Shown here: in pieces, positions 10,321 to 23,012 of the stretch
Numbering within the stretch: position 1 is the stretch's first letter
How the letters are laid out: the number at the start of each line of letters is the position of its first letter
Source: Isoperla grammatica
Lineage: Eukaryota; Arthropoda; Insecta; Plecoptera; Perlodidae
DNA length: 64,000 nt
Reading direction: 5' to 3'
Assembly (NCBI GenBank): GCA_945910005.1
Contig: OX246741.1
Span: 9,720,669-9,784,668 of the forward strand
Made by a program: the position numbers and the translations under genes
Notes under the pieces: generated by a model
Told to the model about the DNA's origin: nothing
What the model saw: the letters and a program-made list of their open reading frames with translations, nothing else
Databases searched by the model: none

Positions 10321-13300
10321 ATGGTCGACTACAGTAAGTGGAAAGACATAGAGGTAGGCACAATCATAATTTTATAAATAAATGTATAAAAGAGCTACGC
10401 CTTAATTTTTATTTACGTGCGGGGGTAGGCCTAGGCCTTGCACCTGTCACTCAAAGTAAGGTTAGGGTAGGCCTAGCCTAGGGTTACCATGGCCTAGGGC
10501 CTAGCCCTTGTCTATTCGAGTTTGGCCTAGGATAAAATGGCACAGCTTTAACTTTGGTTTTGTCAATAATTATGTAGGGCCTACTAGAGCTAGGCCTAGG
10601 CCTAGATCAACTAGACCTACGGCTAAAGGTGAATTCACGACCTTGCGTGGCCGTGCATGCAGCGCGGTGCAGCGGCTGGTAGACCAATCAGAAACGACTT
10701 GCATGCAGTGCAGTGCAGCGCTGCCGAAGTTGGTCGACATTCAACTTTTGCAGCACTGCACGCAAGTCATACATCGTATATATTCTGATGGCTCACACTG
10801 GCTGTGACATTTTTCGTCTGCATGGTACGCCTACTCTGGACCCCTATTCGGTAACTTTCCCATTTCTGCCTGAAATGAAAGCAGCCGAAACGAATGCAGG
10901 CAGAAATTATTTGCCCGTTTCAGCCGTCGCCAAAGATGAACAACATAGCGATTCTATAACAGCGCCTGAAATGTGTATGTACGCTTTGGGAGAACATCAC
11001 AAGGCGACTGAGCCACCGAGGCTTTAAGCCAATCAGAAACAGACAATATCACGATTTAGATGGCCGTGATCACTGCAACCAAACTGCAACACGGCTCAAA
11101 TCAAAACAAACATAACCCTACACACAGTTACATGAACGCGTCTTTTACAACACAAAAAGCAACCTAGAATGCTATATTTCTCTATTCTAGGAATTTCTCT
11201 ATGTTCTAGAAAGCCTACAAGGTAATGCCTAGGCCTACGCCAATATCTTATTATTTCTTAACACTGAATGTATATGTATCGGCCTAGTAATACGGCAGTC
11301 CTAGTGATACAATAGGCCTAGGCAGTGAAACCGCATCTGTGCCGGCCGGGTCGTGAACACAGAACTTCCCACGCACTACTGCAGCAGCACGGACGGCGCT
11401 GCATGCACGGCCATGCAAGGTCGTGAATTCACCTTTAGCCTCGCCTAGGGCTAGGCCTAGGCAGGGGCCTACCCTAAGCTAGACTTCGGATTTATAGGCC
11501 TAGGCCTAGTTGGCTTGTTTGTTTATTTGTGTGTTTGTTTGTTAGTTAGTCCTCTTGCTGCTGGCCTCTTTCAATCGGTAGCAAGGATTATCTTCCATCT
11601 TCAACCCACCGTCATCTTCTCCTCTTCCTCTTCTTCTTCCTCTACAAACTTGTTAACTTTCTCTTGCCCCACCTGCTCCTCCGTGAGATTATTCCACTCC
11701 ACCACCACCTTTCTCAGAAAGAAGTACCTTCCTACACCCGTCCTCCATCACTAGCTCTCATACTTCCACGAGTGATTCCGTCTGCTATTGTACCTGGCTA
11801 CCTCTACTTAACTCCCCCCCATGCTTTGTGTTTACATTGAAACCCTGACCCTGTACATTAAATGTGTTATGGACATGGACTTACACTTCAGTAGCCTATC
11901 TAAGTTAATGTTATTTTGTAGATTTCAGACGATGAAGATGAAACCCATCCAAATATCGATACTCCTTCGCTATTTCGATGGCGACACCAAGCCAGAGTCG
12001 AGCGGATGGAAGAACAAAAAAAAGAGAAAGAAGAATTTGATAAATTAAAGCAAATGTAAGTCCACAGTAAGATTGACCTACACACACACCACCACACCAC
12101 AGTTGAAGACCTATTGAGCAGTCATAGCATCTGTGCCATAGCCTATTCTATTAGTAGCTATTAGGCTTACTTTGTTGATCACGTTTGATGTTTGTTTTGA
12201 CGTGAATATTGTAGTAGGCTAATAGGTGGACCTAATAATGAGTTGGCCTGTAGGCCTACTGCTATTCTGGTAGGCTACATTAATTAAAAACTCTGCTTCC
12301 ATTTTTTTTAGGAATGAAAAGAAATTAAAGGAAACTAAAAAGAAACTACTGGAGACTGAAAAGCAAGAAGACTTAACTCTATTGAAAAAAGCTCTTGATG
12401 ACCTTGAGCTAGAAGCAAGTAAGATAAAAAGTAAAGAAGATGAGTTACAGAAGAAGGAGAAGGTATGGTTCAGCCTCATTTTAGCTCATTGACTAGATTG
12501 AATGTCTAATTAAATAGCAATGACCAGCCTATAAAGAATTGATTAGGGAGATAAGATTTTGCGTACTAAGGTATACTGAAGTTGAGCTAGCTATTCGTAT
12601 TTAGATTGTGTATGATCGCTCACAGCGCACTCTTCTCGTCGCACGGTCTCGCATTTGTAATTTTCATTTGTAGACAACGCCGTGGAATGTGGACACAATC
12701 AGCAAGTCGGGCTTCACCAAGACGGTGATAAACCCCAACGCGCTGCGCAAAGACGACGAGAATCTCACCGACGAAGAGCGCGAACAACGTATGAAGGAGT
12801 TTGTCAAGGAAAACGAGAAGAAACTGAAGCAGTTTGGCATGCTTCGTAAATACGACGACAGCAAACGCTTCCTGACCGAAAACCAGCAGCTCGTTTCGGA
12901 GAACACGGCCAACTACCTGGTTATATGGTGCATCAATCTAGAGATGGAAGAGGTACCGTACTCAAAAATTGTTAAGCCCCTCCCCTCCTGATATGATCTT
13001 GATATAATTAATAATTGCTTAAGTAATAATTAATTAAATAATTTGTTAATGCAATAATTTATCAATTAATGAGTGATGCCTGTGTTGTGTCCGCTAGAAA
13101 CACGAGCTGATGGGCCATGTCGCTCACCAGTGCATCTGCATGCAGTACATCCTGGAGCTGTCTAAGCAGCTGGAGGTGGACCCCCGCGCCTGCGTCGGCT
13201 CCTTCTTCTCTCGTATCCAGGTCGCTGACGCCGAGTACAAGACTTCGTTTGACGAGGAGCTCCGAGCGTTCCAAGAGCGCATCGAGAAGCGCGCCGCCGA

Positions 13301-14403
13301 GAAGGTGGCCGAGGCGCTTCGCGAGGCCGAGGAGAAGGAGCGCGAGGAGAGACTCGGGCCGGGCGGGCTCGACCCGGTCGAGGTGTTTGAGTCGCTGCCC
13401 GACGTGAGTGCCACTTTTGTTTTTATTTATTACATATAATTCATCCACAGTATGGCTGTAGTATCAAAAATGGACAGAGTCAGACGCAGTGAAATGAGGA
13501 AAAAAGTAGGAGTTGAGAGTCGGATGTTCCTGACAGATTAAAAATGGTTTGGTCACCTATTAAAGAGAATGAATGAAAAGAGCATACCGAGACAGGCATT
13601 TGAGAAAACTTGTTTGTAGGAAGACCACAGGACAGATGCCAGGACCAAATAATACAGGATGTGGAAGCAAGAGGAGAAAAATGGGCAGTGGTTGAGTTGG
13701 AAAGATGGGGTATAGATTGGAGGGGGCCTGCAGAAAGGAGAATGAAGAGAACAATGAGTGAAAATATAATGCAAGAAGATGATGCACCAAGATTAGCAGA
13801 CTGGTGCTGATTCTGTATGCCCAAATATTTGGTGGCAATAATTTTTTTTGTCCTATGCTGAGATGGCTTCCTCAGCGATTCCTCTTCTAATAGGCTAATT
13901 AATAAATAAAAATTCTAATAATTAATTAATTACAGAAATAGTGCTTGCTAGCAAACATGTGCATCTGAGCATTGTAGTACGCATCCCTTCTTATTTTAAA
14001 CTGGTCATTACACTGCGTAGGCCTATCAGAAGTTTTTCAAAAAGTTTGCTTGCCCCTTAAGTAGACATTAATTGATGCTGGCATTTAGTTTATGAGAAGC
14101 TCCGTTGCAGTGCTGTTTTGTCAAGTTAAGTTATTAGTTCATAGTACAGCACAAAGTTCTAAGTACTAGAGTAGTTAGATCTCGTTCTCACAAATCGTCT
14201 ACTTTTAGGTTCTCAAGCAGTGTTTCGAATCGCAAAACATACCACTCCTCCAGGAGGCGATTGCAACGATGCCCGAAGCAGACGCAATCTACCACATGAA
14301 ACGTTGTGTGGACTCTGGCCTGTGGGTGCCGGAAGGAGGGAGGAAAGCTGCTGGAGATCCGGGTACGGAATCTGAAGGCCAGTCCAAGGCACAAGAGGAC
14401 TGA
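10321..14403 (+). CDS. CDC37: HSP90 co-chaperone CDC37
   Basis: CDC37 delivers client kinases to HSP90 in the cytosol. Coding exons: 10321-10353, 11922-12055, 12312-12462, 12674-12952, 13098-13403, 14209-14403. The phases join to 365 residues, against about 378 in human. The start MVDYSKW and Ser13 within an acidic run (the conserved CK2 site) are intact. Residues from about 40 to 105 are a charged coiled coil. Then come the [10 protein letters not shown] block, the HSP90-binding core with [11 protein letters not shown], and [11 protein letters not shown] followed by the C-terminal helices ending in an acidic tail. All introns are GT-AG. Codons in exons 4-6 are GC-rich while exons 2-3 are AT-rich. 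Confidence 0.96.
10621..11440. mobile_element. Inverted-repeat element in CDC37 intron 1
   Basis: GGCTAAAGGTGAATTCACGA at 10621 and its complement ending at 11440 are the start of terminal inverted repeats of about 44 bp with one or two mismatches, 820 bp apart. The interior is full of GCA/TGC-rich words (CTGCATGC, GCAGTGCAG) and has no transposase-like frame. It is a non-autonomous DNA transposon of unknown superfamily. A target duplication could not be recognised in the flanks, which are AGGCCTAG-rich. Confidence 0.65.
13443..13775 (+). pseudogene. LINE reverse-transcriptase 3' fragment
   Basis: In intron 5 of CDC37, a broken plus-strand frame carries the end of a non-LTR retrotransposon ORF2: a WFGHLLRM block, then [16 protein letters not shown] and WGIDWRG in the usual order. 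A stop codon before the WFGHL block shows it is dead. The pattern W-FGH-x-RM ... GRPxxRWxD is common to several LINE clades, so the clade is left open. Confidence 0.6.
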
Positions 14404-17400
14404 CTTACAAGATGACAAGAGCAAGTTAGGCATTACCTTTGTTCAAATAACACGACATTTGTTGGATCATCCGTACGTTTTCAAAGATATTTTTTCATTT
14501 CCTAGTTTGTCAAAACATGTAGGAGAATGCCAAACTGTGATAACTATGTACACGTAGACCTACAATGCTAAAATCGAATAAGAAGCTGGTTACAAGACCA
14601 GTCTTGTTAAGTTGGCACATTTGAAGTTGTACACATTGTCAAGTAGGGTAGGCCTATAGTTTTATCACACATAAAGAAACATTTTCCTATAAGCAACTGA
14701 AATAATTTACTTGTAAGCTTTTGCTAAGCATGCAATGCAATGTGTACGAGTTCTAACTCAAGACATATTTCTTCATATACTTTGGGTACTATGGCATTCA
14801 CAGACATCTAACTTGTGAGTTTATGTGATGACGTCATTTAGGCTATCCCATTGTTCAGTTTTTTGCTAGGTACTAACAACTTACTTGGTAATGCAGCTAT
14901 CTGCGGCTTTTTCCAGATCAGACTCAGTTTTTATTTTACCACCAGCAAGTTTCTTGCTGAGCTGGTGAAAGGTCTTTTTCGTACAGTACTTCAGATAATG
15001 GTTATTTAATGAGTGCTACAGGGTGGACAGTACTCAGTAGTAATCTCTTAAATGGCCGATTGGTAGAATTAGTATGCTAATATACCTACATACATTCAAG
15101 CGCACTTGTAACAAGCTTGAAGCGAAGTGATTTTTTTTTTAAGAACTTTGTTCAATCCAGAATGTCGCTAAAAATATAATTATTTTAAAACGTGATTGTA
15201 GATCTCGCCTCTAAGTGAGAAGTAAGGGGAGGGGGAGGGGGGGCACATGCTACACACTTCATTCGGACAGATGTCTACATTATCCAGGCCCCGACGAACA
15301 CATTTTCGACGTCTGGCTCGTCTGCTTCTTGAACTAACAGCGTAATAAATAACAACAGTAGCCTATTGGTGATCCTGTTACGGTATATTCTGACCGTTAA
15401 TCATAGACGATCGTTATTTGGTGATTTATCGATGCTTATTCTAGCTTAATGTTAAATCCTCATTGATTCTATCGGGCATTTATCACTGTGAAACTGTTTT
15501 TGTAGCTTTGGCAGACCCATACTTTTGGGCAGTAACTAACTACGTATAAATATTGTGTGCCATATGTATAACAACGGCCCTACTTTCATTACCCAATTAG
15601 TGTATGTATATATTTATTTTGCAATATGATGGAAATTAATTGTAATATGTACAAAATACATCCTATAAAATTAATGTTTGTGGCATCTAGGACTATATCC
15701 TAAAACCTCTGGCTTTTTTCTCTTTTTATCAATTAATACTAGTTGGGGCTAATTAATTGTTACATCACATTAATTAAATAAAAATGTAATTCAGTTCAAT
15801 GGGTGGCCAATTGGCCAGGTTAGCGGAGTGGAGTTAAGACAAGAGGTTACAGGGTGGGGGAAAATGGATTCATACATGTATGCAACTCATTTTCACCTGA
15901 GGTAATTTTAAATTTATAGTTACCTTAATCCAAGACGTGTTTCATTCTTCCAGTCTAAGGAGAACCTGTAACCTCTTACCCTACTACCCAACTATTTGAA
16001 AATAAAGTGTAGTTGAGTCTAACAACCTGTGTAAATATTACATGTTGTGTATTAAAACAAGTAACAAGCAACCAACACTTGTTTCAGTAGCACATGCATT
16101 ACTCAAGTATGTTTGATGGGCTGAAATGTCCTAACACATTTTTAATTCTAGTTACTAGTTAGGTTGGTAGATGCCAATAAAGTATGAAATATGTGTTATT
16201 AAAGTATCATTCACAATGAATTTGAAGGTACTATATGGACTATGGCGTAAAGCAGAGGAAATGCTTCTTGTTCACTATGAAATTCATTTACACATGCCCA
16301 TTTGTTGTGCAAACTGACATTGGAATTGGATGCCTGGGAGTGCGAGTGGGTATATACATAGCTTGTTCGTGAATGCTTTCTAGTAAGAATTTGATTTTGG
16401 GCAATTATGACACGAACTCGTGAATCGTGATATGCTATGAACAATCGTTTTGAAACATACACTTTGCAATATGTATAAAACAAAAGAATGTGCTTTACGA
16501 TTTATTGTGGATGATACAGGCCCTTAACTTAGTGTAGTACATAGTATTAGTCGAATATACTTTTTTTATCAGCACATGTTAGTTTCATTTTCCTTTTGAT
16601 GCTACTGCTTAACTGCTGTTGATCCCCATCCCTTCCTTATTGTTTCTCTTTTACTAATGAGGATTTAGAGCAGTGGTTCTTAAACTAGGTTCCGTGGGCT
16701 TGTGTGTGTAAAATGTGTTTTTGGATTAAATATTTATTTTAAAAAAGTTCATTATGAAAAATGAAAATTTGGTATCAGTACCATGCAAAAAAAATTGACT
16801 GCCAGTCGCCGAAACAAGGTCCTCCCCTTCACTCCTCTCAATATTAGTTCTAAATGTCCTTGTCCCATTCTTGTAATCTTCTCCGTCTTATGACCTAGTT
16901 GTCGAGTACGTTGTTAAACAACAAATATGTACCGACTGTATAATATATAATAATTAATAAATCCAAAAAATATGGTCCATGTCCTTAGTATTTTGTACAT
17001 CAATAAAGGTAGGACATGCATCTCAAGATATACTAGAACGCAGAGAAAACTAGGGTCCAAACGCCCGTCTGTCATTGCCAAGTCCAGATTTGACATCATC
17101 AACAATGTGTGGTTCATTGCTTAATTGTTGATGATTTTGATTGTTGATAATTTATTTTATGACCCTCTTGTCCTAGATATTGGAGGGGGTGATCATGGGA
17201 CTAAAATGAAATACTGTAGCCACAACTTTTAGATGAACCTTGATGTTTGCTTGGTGGGTGTGAGCCGCTCAGCTTCACATGTGCTTTAGAGAGACTTCTT
17301 AGAATGCTATCTTGTTGGTATTGTTTTTTTTATTTTTATTATTAGTTATTTAAGAAATAATACTTAAGGCCTATGTCTTGCACAGGAGTAGGACGTATGA

Positions 17401-20400
17401 TCTTATGAATTATCACACACCTCTCGAGCTATTTCAATAACTAGACAAATGTTTTACTGTGGTACAATGTTGAGAGAATATTGAAGACGTTATATTAAAA
17501 TAAACAAAAAACTATTAATATTACAGTAATTGATATGAGTGACTAGTGTATGATCACAATACCAAAACTTGTTTGTAGGGGCCTACGTATATATTTTTGT
17601 TTTATATTATAAACGCTTGCACAAATTCCATAGAAACCAAGCACAGATTCTATACTTTACTCGACTGTACATCCTGCAAGCAAACAAAAGACACTAAATT
17701 ACTCAGTATCGAAAAGATACAAAAATAACTTGAATCATAAATAAAGCAATCTAAATATTGCAGGCAATGGCGCTGAAGTTCTGCCCCAACTCCATAGGCC
17801 TACATCGCTAATGGAATTCATATTTCAATTGATAATCTCAAATTTTCACTTTTGAATTTGGTCACCCTTAGAATGGAAGAAGGGTGTTAGCCTACCTATA
17901 ATAACAGTTTAAAAGAGAAGTTTTACATTAAGTAAATATTTGCTGAGTTAGATTATTATTAGTTTTAATTAAGCACAATTATCCACAAAAACAAGAAGAA
18001 AACACAAGACAATTAATTACCTAACTTATCATCGATATTCGATACACTTCCACAGTATATTGCTGTATCTACAATGTATTGGATTGTACTTGGGGGAAAT
18101 GGATTAAAGCTGGGACCCAAAAGATTTTACAAAGGTAATAAACTGTATTGCAATTGCAGCTAATTAATCACAAAACTATTTTCACCATATTTTTATTATT
18201 TTTGCACCAACAAGCAAAACTGTAATGTTATAAAAGTATGCAGTAATTAATTGGATACGATAATAATTATTAAAGAATTTGATTATGAAGGGAAGAAGTT
18301 GTTCAATTATATCACGATTGCATAAGTAAATCTCAACTAAATAACATAAAATATAACATTACATACGTTTATATTGTCATCCAATGCACTGATTGTATGC
18401 ATATTACACTTGAAAATAAAAACAATGCAATTGTATGGTCTACGTATAGCCTAACAGGTGAAGATGTGTACAAACGTACATAAAACGCTGGATTGTTAAC
18501 ACCATAAATTCAAGTATAAGTTCAAGATTTTCAAAGACCCATTTTTTAAGAAAACTATTTAATTTAATACTAATACCATACATACCAATTTTGTTATGAA
18601 AATAATCTCAAAATCTATCTTGGGCCTTTGCAGTCAAAATCTTAGTCACAACTCTGCTGTCAGATATTGCTGCAATCGCTACATACAAAAGTTCCAGGCA
18701 AAATTCACAGTTCATCTCCAGGCATAGTACTGGTAAGTAAGTACGTAGTTTAGTAAGTAACAAGTAAGGTGTGATGAGAAAAATTACTTTTCATTACAAT
18801 CACATAGGAACATTTTGATTGAAAAGATGAAAAGCACATGAGCTGTCACATGCTTGCTTTTCTACTGCTCTTAGCCTCATCATTCATTTGGTTTTGACGA
18901 ATTGACAACTCGGTAGCATTAACCGTTATTTCTCACAATCACCTTTGGATACGGCTCGAGCGATTCCTACAAGACCTTCCTTTCCTACTCCAACAACAAT
19001 TTACAAAGATGTACAGTACTCAATGTCAACTCAATACATTAATAACCAATCGCGGTCCACTATGTACGTAATTTTTTTTCTCATCGAGTAGGCTACTTTG
19101 GGGAGAACGTTTTAGCATGCCATAAGCATAAGCTATTTCTAGCTAATTCTAAAAAGTTACTTTTTCTCTTTACTTGCTTCTACTTTTAATCTGTGTAATG
19201 GCCAATTAATTACAGTATTAATTAACAAATTGTTAGGCACTCTCAACACATTCACAAACAAAGTGTGATACGGTTACAGAACAATCGTACACTACAGAGC
19301 TCGCCTGCGATAGTTGTTAGGGTTGACATCTGCAAATGACCTGTATGAGCATGTTTTGATCTGCGACTGCATCACTACAAGTTTTCATTACTTTAAAGTT
19401 TAAACCTAAAGATATACTGTGCATTCAGTCTGAAACATGCGAATGTTATACACTATTGATGCAGCAATACCAGACAGTTAAGGTTATTAATGTTCTGCAA
19501 TTGGTATGAGCAAGGAAGGATAAAGACTAAAGAGGTAAACAAGGCAAATCAAGTTAGTGGGAAGGAGAGCTAAATGTTGTTGCAAGGGAATCGAATGAGA
19601 CAATTTTATATAAAGTAACATTTTGAGCTTGGTGGGTCCTGAAACAATGGAAACATTCTTATTGTGTTTATGAACGATTTTACTCAGGGCAATAAGTTTT
19701 CTTACAGTGTTGTTAAATATGAATACTTGAATATATGTGTCACTTTTTCTTGAGTAGTCAAACATTTCAGAATAGATAACTGACAAAATGGTGCCCACAT
19801 TTAACCACACGACTGATTCATAGAATTTTTTTGTGCTCCACCTGAATAATACCGGAGAAAATATTTACTAAACTTAACCACTACATAATATGCTAATTTG
19901 TTACCAAACCCCTAAAATATATTGCTCGTTAGGCCATTGCAAGTGTATCAAAGTGTATTTAGCTTCCAAAAGAATTCTTAAACAATAAACACATACAGCA
20001 TTACATTCCATAAACTATAAAGCATAAGTTTACAAATCACTTTACACTATACAGTAGTTGTAATTCCATATCTCATAGAAGAACATATTTAAAATATTTA
20101 AACATGAATGTAGCACAATGTAAATAATTAAAATTTTGCTGATTGCAAAACCAAAACTTTTTAGTTTTTTCCTCAACTATAATAGTACATTTTCAATGGA
20201 GATCTTGGACAAGTTAATCACACCAGTTAAATAGGCCTTATTTCGTTAAACTACAGTATTACTGCACCCGTACTCAAAATGTAATTACAAAGACCCGTGC
20301 ATGGTTTCTTTTCCAAAATTTGTCTCTCTGAAACAAGTGCACTTCATTTAGGGAAGGATCTATTCGGATAGCTGATAGCATCCAGTTATGCAGGTTATCA

Positions 20401-22956
20401 TAATGCTGCTATATGAAACTAATACAGTTATGTATGTCTTACTAGGTGTTTTTTTTTTTTTTTTATTTATCGCATCCCATTATCAACGTTACGTTTGCAT
20501 TATTTATAAAATAGGTAAGCTCTATCTAAGGTCTTGATTATTTGATTTGACATTCAATTTCATGCCCATACCTGAGTGATTTTTACATTTTTGAATGGAG
20601 ATGATTTAAGTGAAAATAAAGAAGTGACTGAAAAAAAGAATACGTAAACATTATTATGCATGGAATGGAGGTGATGTTTTAAGAATCCCTTCTCTACACA
20701 TAGTATATAACCCGACAACTTCAGCAAAAAATGAATACCAAAAAACCATAACTATGTGTTTCTTTCCTTTCCATAAAATTAATTTTAATTGAAAACAAGC
20801 ATTGAAATTGTTACACATATTTTGTAATCGATGCGCAACCTTAGTTGTATGCAATACAATTTAACTAGTTCAGTACTTGGTTGTACACATAGTTATAGGC
20901 TATATGTAGTATGTACTTACAAAAGTCACCCATTCTAACAGTTACAAACATACATCTAGAAGAATGAAAGCAAAGATGATGATAATATTTGGAACAAACA
21001 TCTCGTGTAGGGTACTGTAGCAATTATTCTAATTAAGAATTAAAAAACGCAACACTTCCATAACCCATATCCAAGCCAGGATTTGAACCTGGTATATAGG
21101 AACCGTGTTTGTTAAGCCATAGCCTCATCAACCACGATAACTATGCCCCCACGAACTTACTTGACATTGACTAAATAAATAAGGTGGGGAAGCAACAAAA
21201 GACAAACAATGTACTCCAAATTTGTCACATATATCTGTGTTTAAGAAGAGTGTTTTGCCAAACCTTTTTCGAAAAACGTATGTATCACATAATTATTATC
21301 GACTAAACAACTGCAAAATTATATATACCGTAAGATAGATACTATTTCACAGCAATAAAAAACATTAACCAAACACTCTCGAGATCACCTCCGTTTTACT
21401 GTTTATAGATAGTATTTACTAATTTGAATATCCATGTAAGTACAGTACTGGGAATGACATAGAACACACATGAAACATTTCAAGGGTATTGTACAGAATG
21501 CTTGATGTATTATAAAATTGTTATCCTGAACATTATTTAAAAGTAGATGGATTTGATTCAGTTAAGTCAATGGTAAATTTCCCCACCAGAATCTAGATGA
21601 CAAGCAACTAAAATTAAACTGTGCAAGCTCCAACAAGAACGGTGTTAAACGTCACACACAGTTTTGCAATGACCATACATAATGCTTATCTGTAAAATCC
21701 ATTCTAAAACATAAGCTGGTGACTAGCTGTCGGCAAGTACATGCCATACCTTTCTCTAAAGTTCGACTTCTTGATTAAGAGGACTTTTTAAGTAAAGCTC
21801 CTGGACCTTTGTTTCTAAGCAATTAGTGCGTGCTCGACTGTTCGTTCTAGCCTTGCATAAAATGCAATTTTTTTTATTAAAATATTTCACCCTACTAAAT
21901 AACAGGCATTCCCATATTATGTAACTTTGGGATTTGTCTCTTTTTTGGGAGTAGGCTTCACAGATGCACAGGTCAAATGACTTGGTGTATGATACTTCAA
22001 TTAGTTATATTCACCTTATCGTTATCCTACCGTACAAGAAGGAACCCCAATTTATTAGGTTGCTGTCCAAGTTGTAGAAGGTTATTGCACATAATCATTT
22101 GAGAGCTTAAAACATTCAGAAAAGATACAGTCCGTAGTATAGTACAACACCAAGGAGATTTGTAGCGATAAATTAACAGAATTTGAATTGAATTTACCAG
22201 CACAAGATTTTATTGTCCATTAACACCTGCTCGTTCGTTCGTTTTCATGTCCGGAACACCATTCTAGACAACTTGAAAGTGCATTAAAGCATAGAATGTA
22301 CTACTGTAAAAGTTATGTTTGTAATATAAGCATTCGAAAATGTAAAAAGTCAACAAAGTGTAATTGGTTGGGTAATGATAGAAGAGTGTAAAAATAAGGC
22401 TTATAAAAATTACATCCTGGACACATCTTGGAATCTTTGGTGAAGGGGTTGATCGATTCAAACATTTCAGTCTACACAAATACACACAAAACAAACACGC
22501 AGTTTTTATGTTCCGTATTATGTACCCATGCACCAGTATACATTATGAAGATTTCCAGTTTAAACAACAATGTTTTTACCCAATTATGTTAATTCGTAAG
22601 CATATTCACACACATGTCTAACATTATGAATAATCCATGACCCACATTTCTAGACCGAAGTTAGGCAAATTGAATCACTCAGTTGTATCTAGTACGTAAT
22701 AGATAAATGCAGTTTCATTTAGAAGATTACCTAAAAGATAAAAAAACAATTTTTCTTTAAATTACGTAAACATTTTAAAAAGCTATCCTACATAATAATA
22801 GACTGCCTGACTTAATTTCTATCAATGCAATTATTTCTTTTTTTTCAAAACTTGCAAGATTTCACAGAAACCTTGTTTGTACACGTGTAATACACTACAA
22901 GCACGGCGTAGGCTTCTCGGGTCAGTCTCTCGATTGGGCACATTCGACCTGGACTA
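14404..22956. other. Convergent non-coding gap between CDC37 and DHHC gene
   Basis: It must contain the CDC37 3' UTR (plus) and the 3' UTR of the long DHHC transcript (minus). AATAAA on the plus strand occurs at 15344-15349, 15777-15782, 16001-16006 and 16176-16181; the one in use cannot be chosen. On the minus strand the nearest AATAAA past the DHHC exon 9 stop is 22209-22214. A short inverted pair (AAGAGGTTACAGG near 15842 and its complement near 15970) and one tRNA-like repeat (21044-21157) were seen. No further coding exon was found. Confidence 0.5.
21044..21157 (-). repeat. tRNA-like SINE
   Basis: On the minus strand an A-box match (TGGTTGATGAGG) and a perfect B box (GGTTCAAATCC) sit at tRNA spacing, the latter inside a T arm with a CCAGG/CCTGG stem. 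No acceptor stem forms. The sequence after the B box (CTTGGATATGGGT) matches the element near 5195, supporting a shared SINE family. Confidence 0.55.
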
Positions 22957-23012
22957 TTAGACTGGGGCTGGGTCCGTCATCCGCTCTGACTGGTGGTAAA
23001 GGTTCGACCGTG
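22957..23012 (-). CDS. DHHC gene exon 9 (long-form C-terminus)
   Basis: Acceptor TGTTACAG precedes 23012. The two bases at its start complete the codon left open by exon 8b, and the frame gives 18 residues ending MTDPAPV before TAA. The sequence is GC-rich inside an AT-rich region, and a second reading frame is also open, so the frame rests on phase agreement with exon 8b. The MTDPA end recalls MSNPA near the C-terminus of ZDHHC2. Confidence 0.6.

Noticed and set aside
15260..15340. GC-rich patch with an AG-preceded open frame of about 20 codons (plus) and an Arg-rich frame (minus)
   Set aside because: No phase-compatible partner exon and no family likeness; could not be tied to CDC37 or any other gene.
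21044..21157. Functional tRNA gene
   Set aside because: A and B boxes and a T arm are present, but no acceptor stem forms and the tail matches another repeat; SINE preferred.
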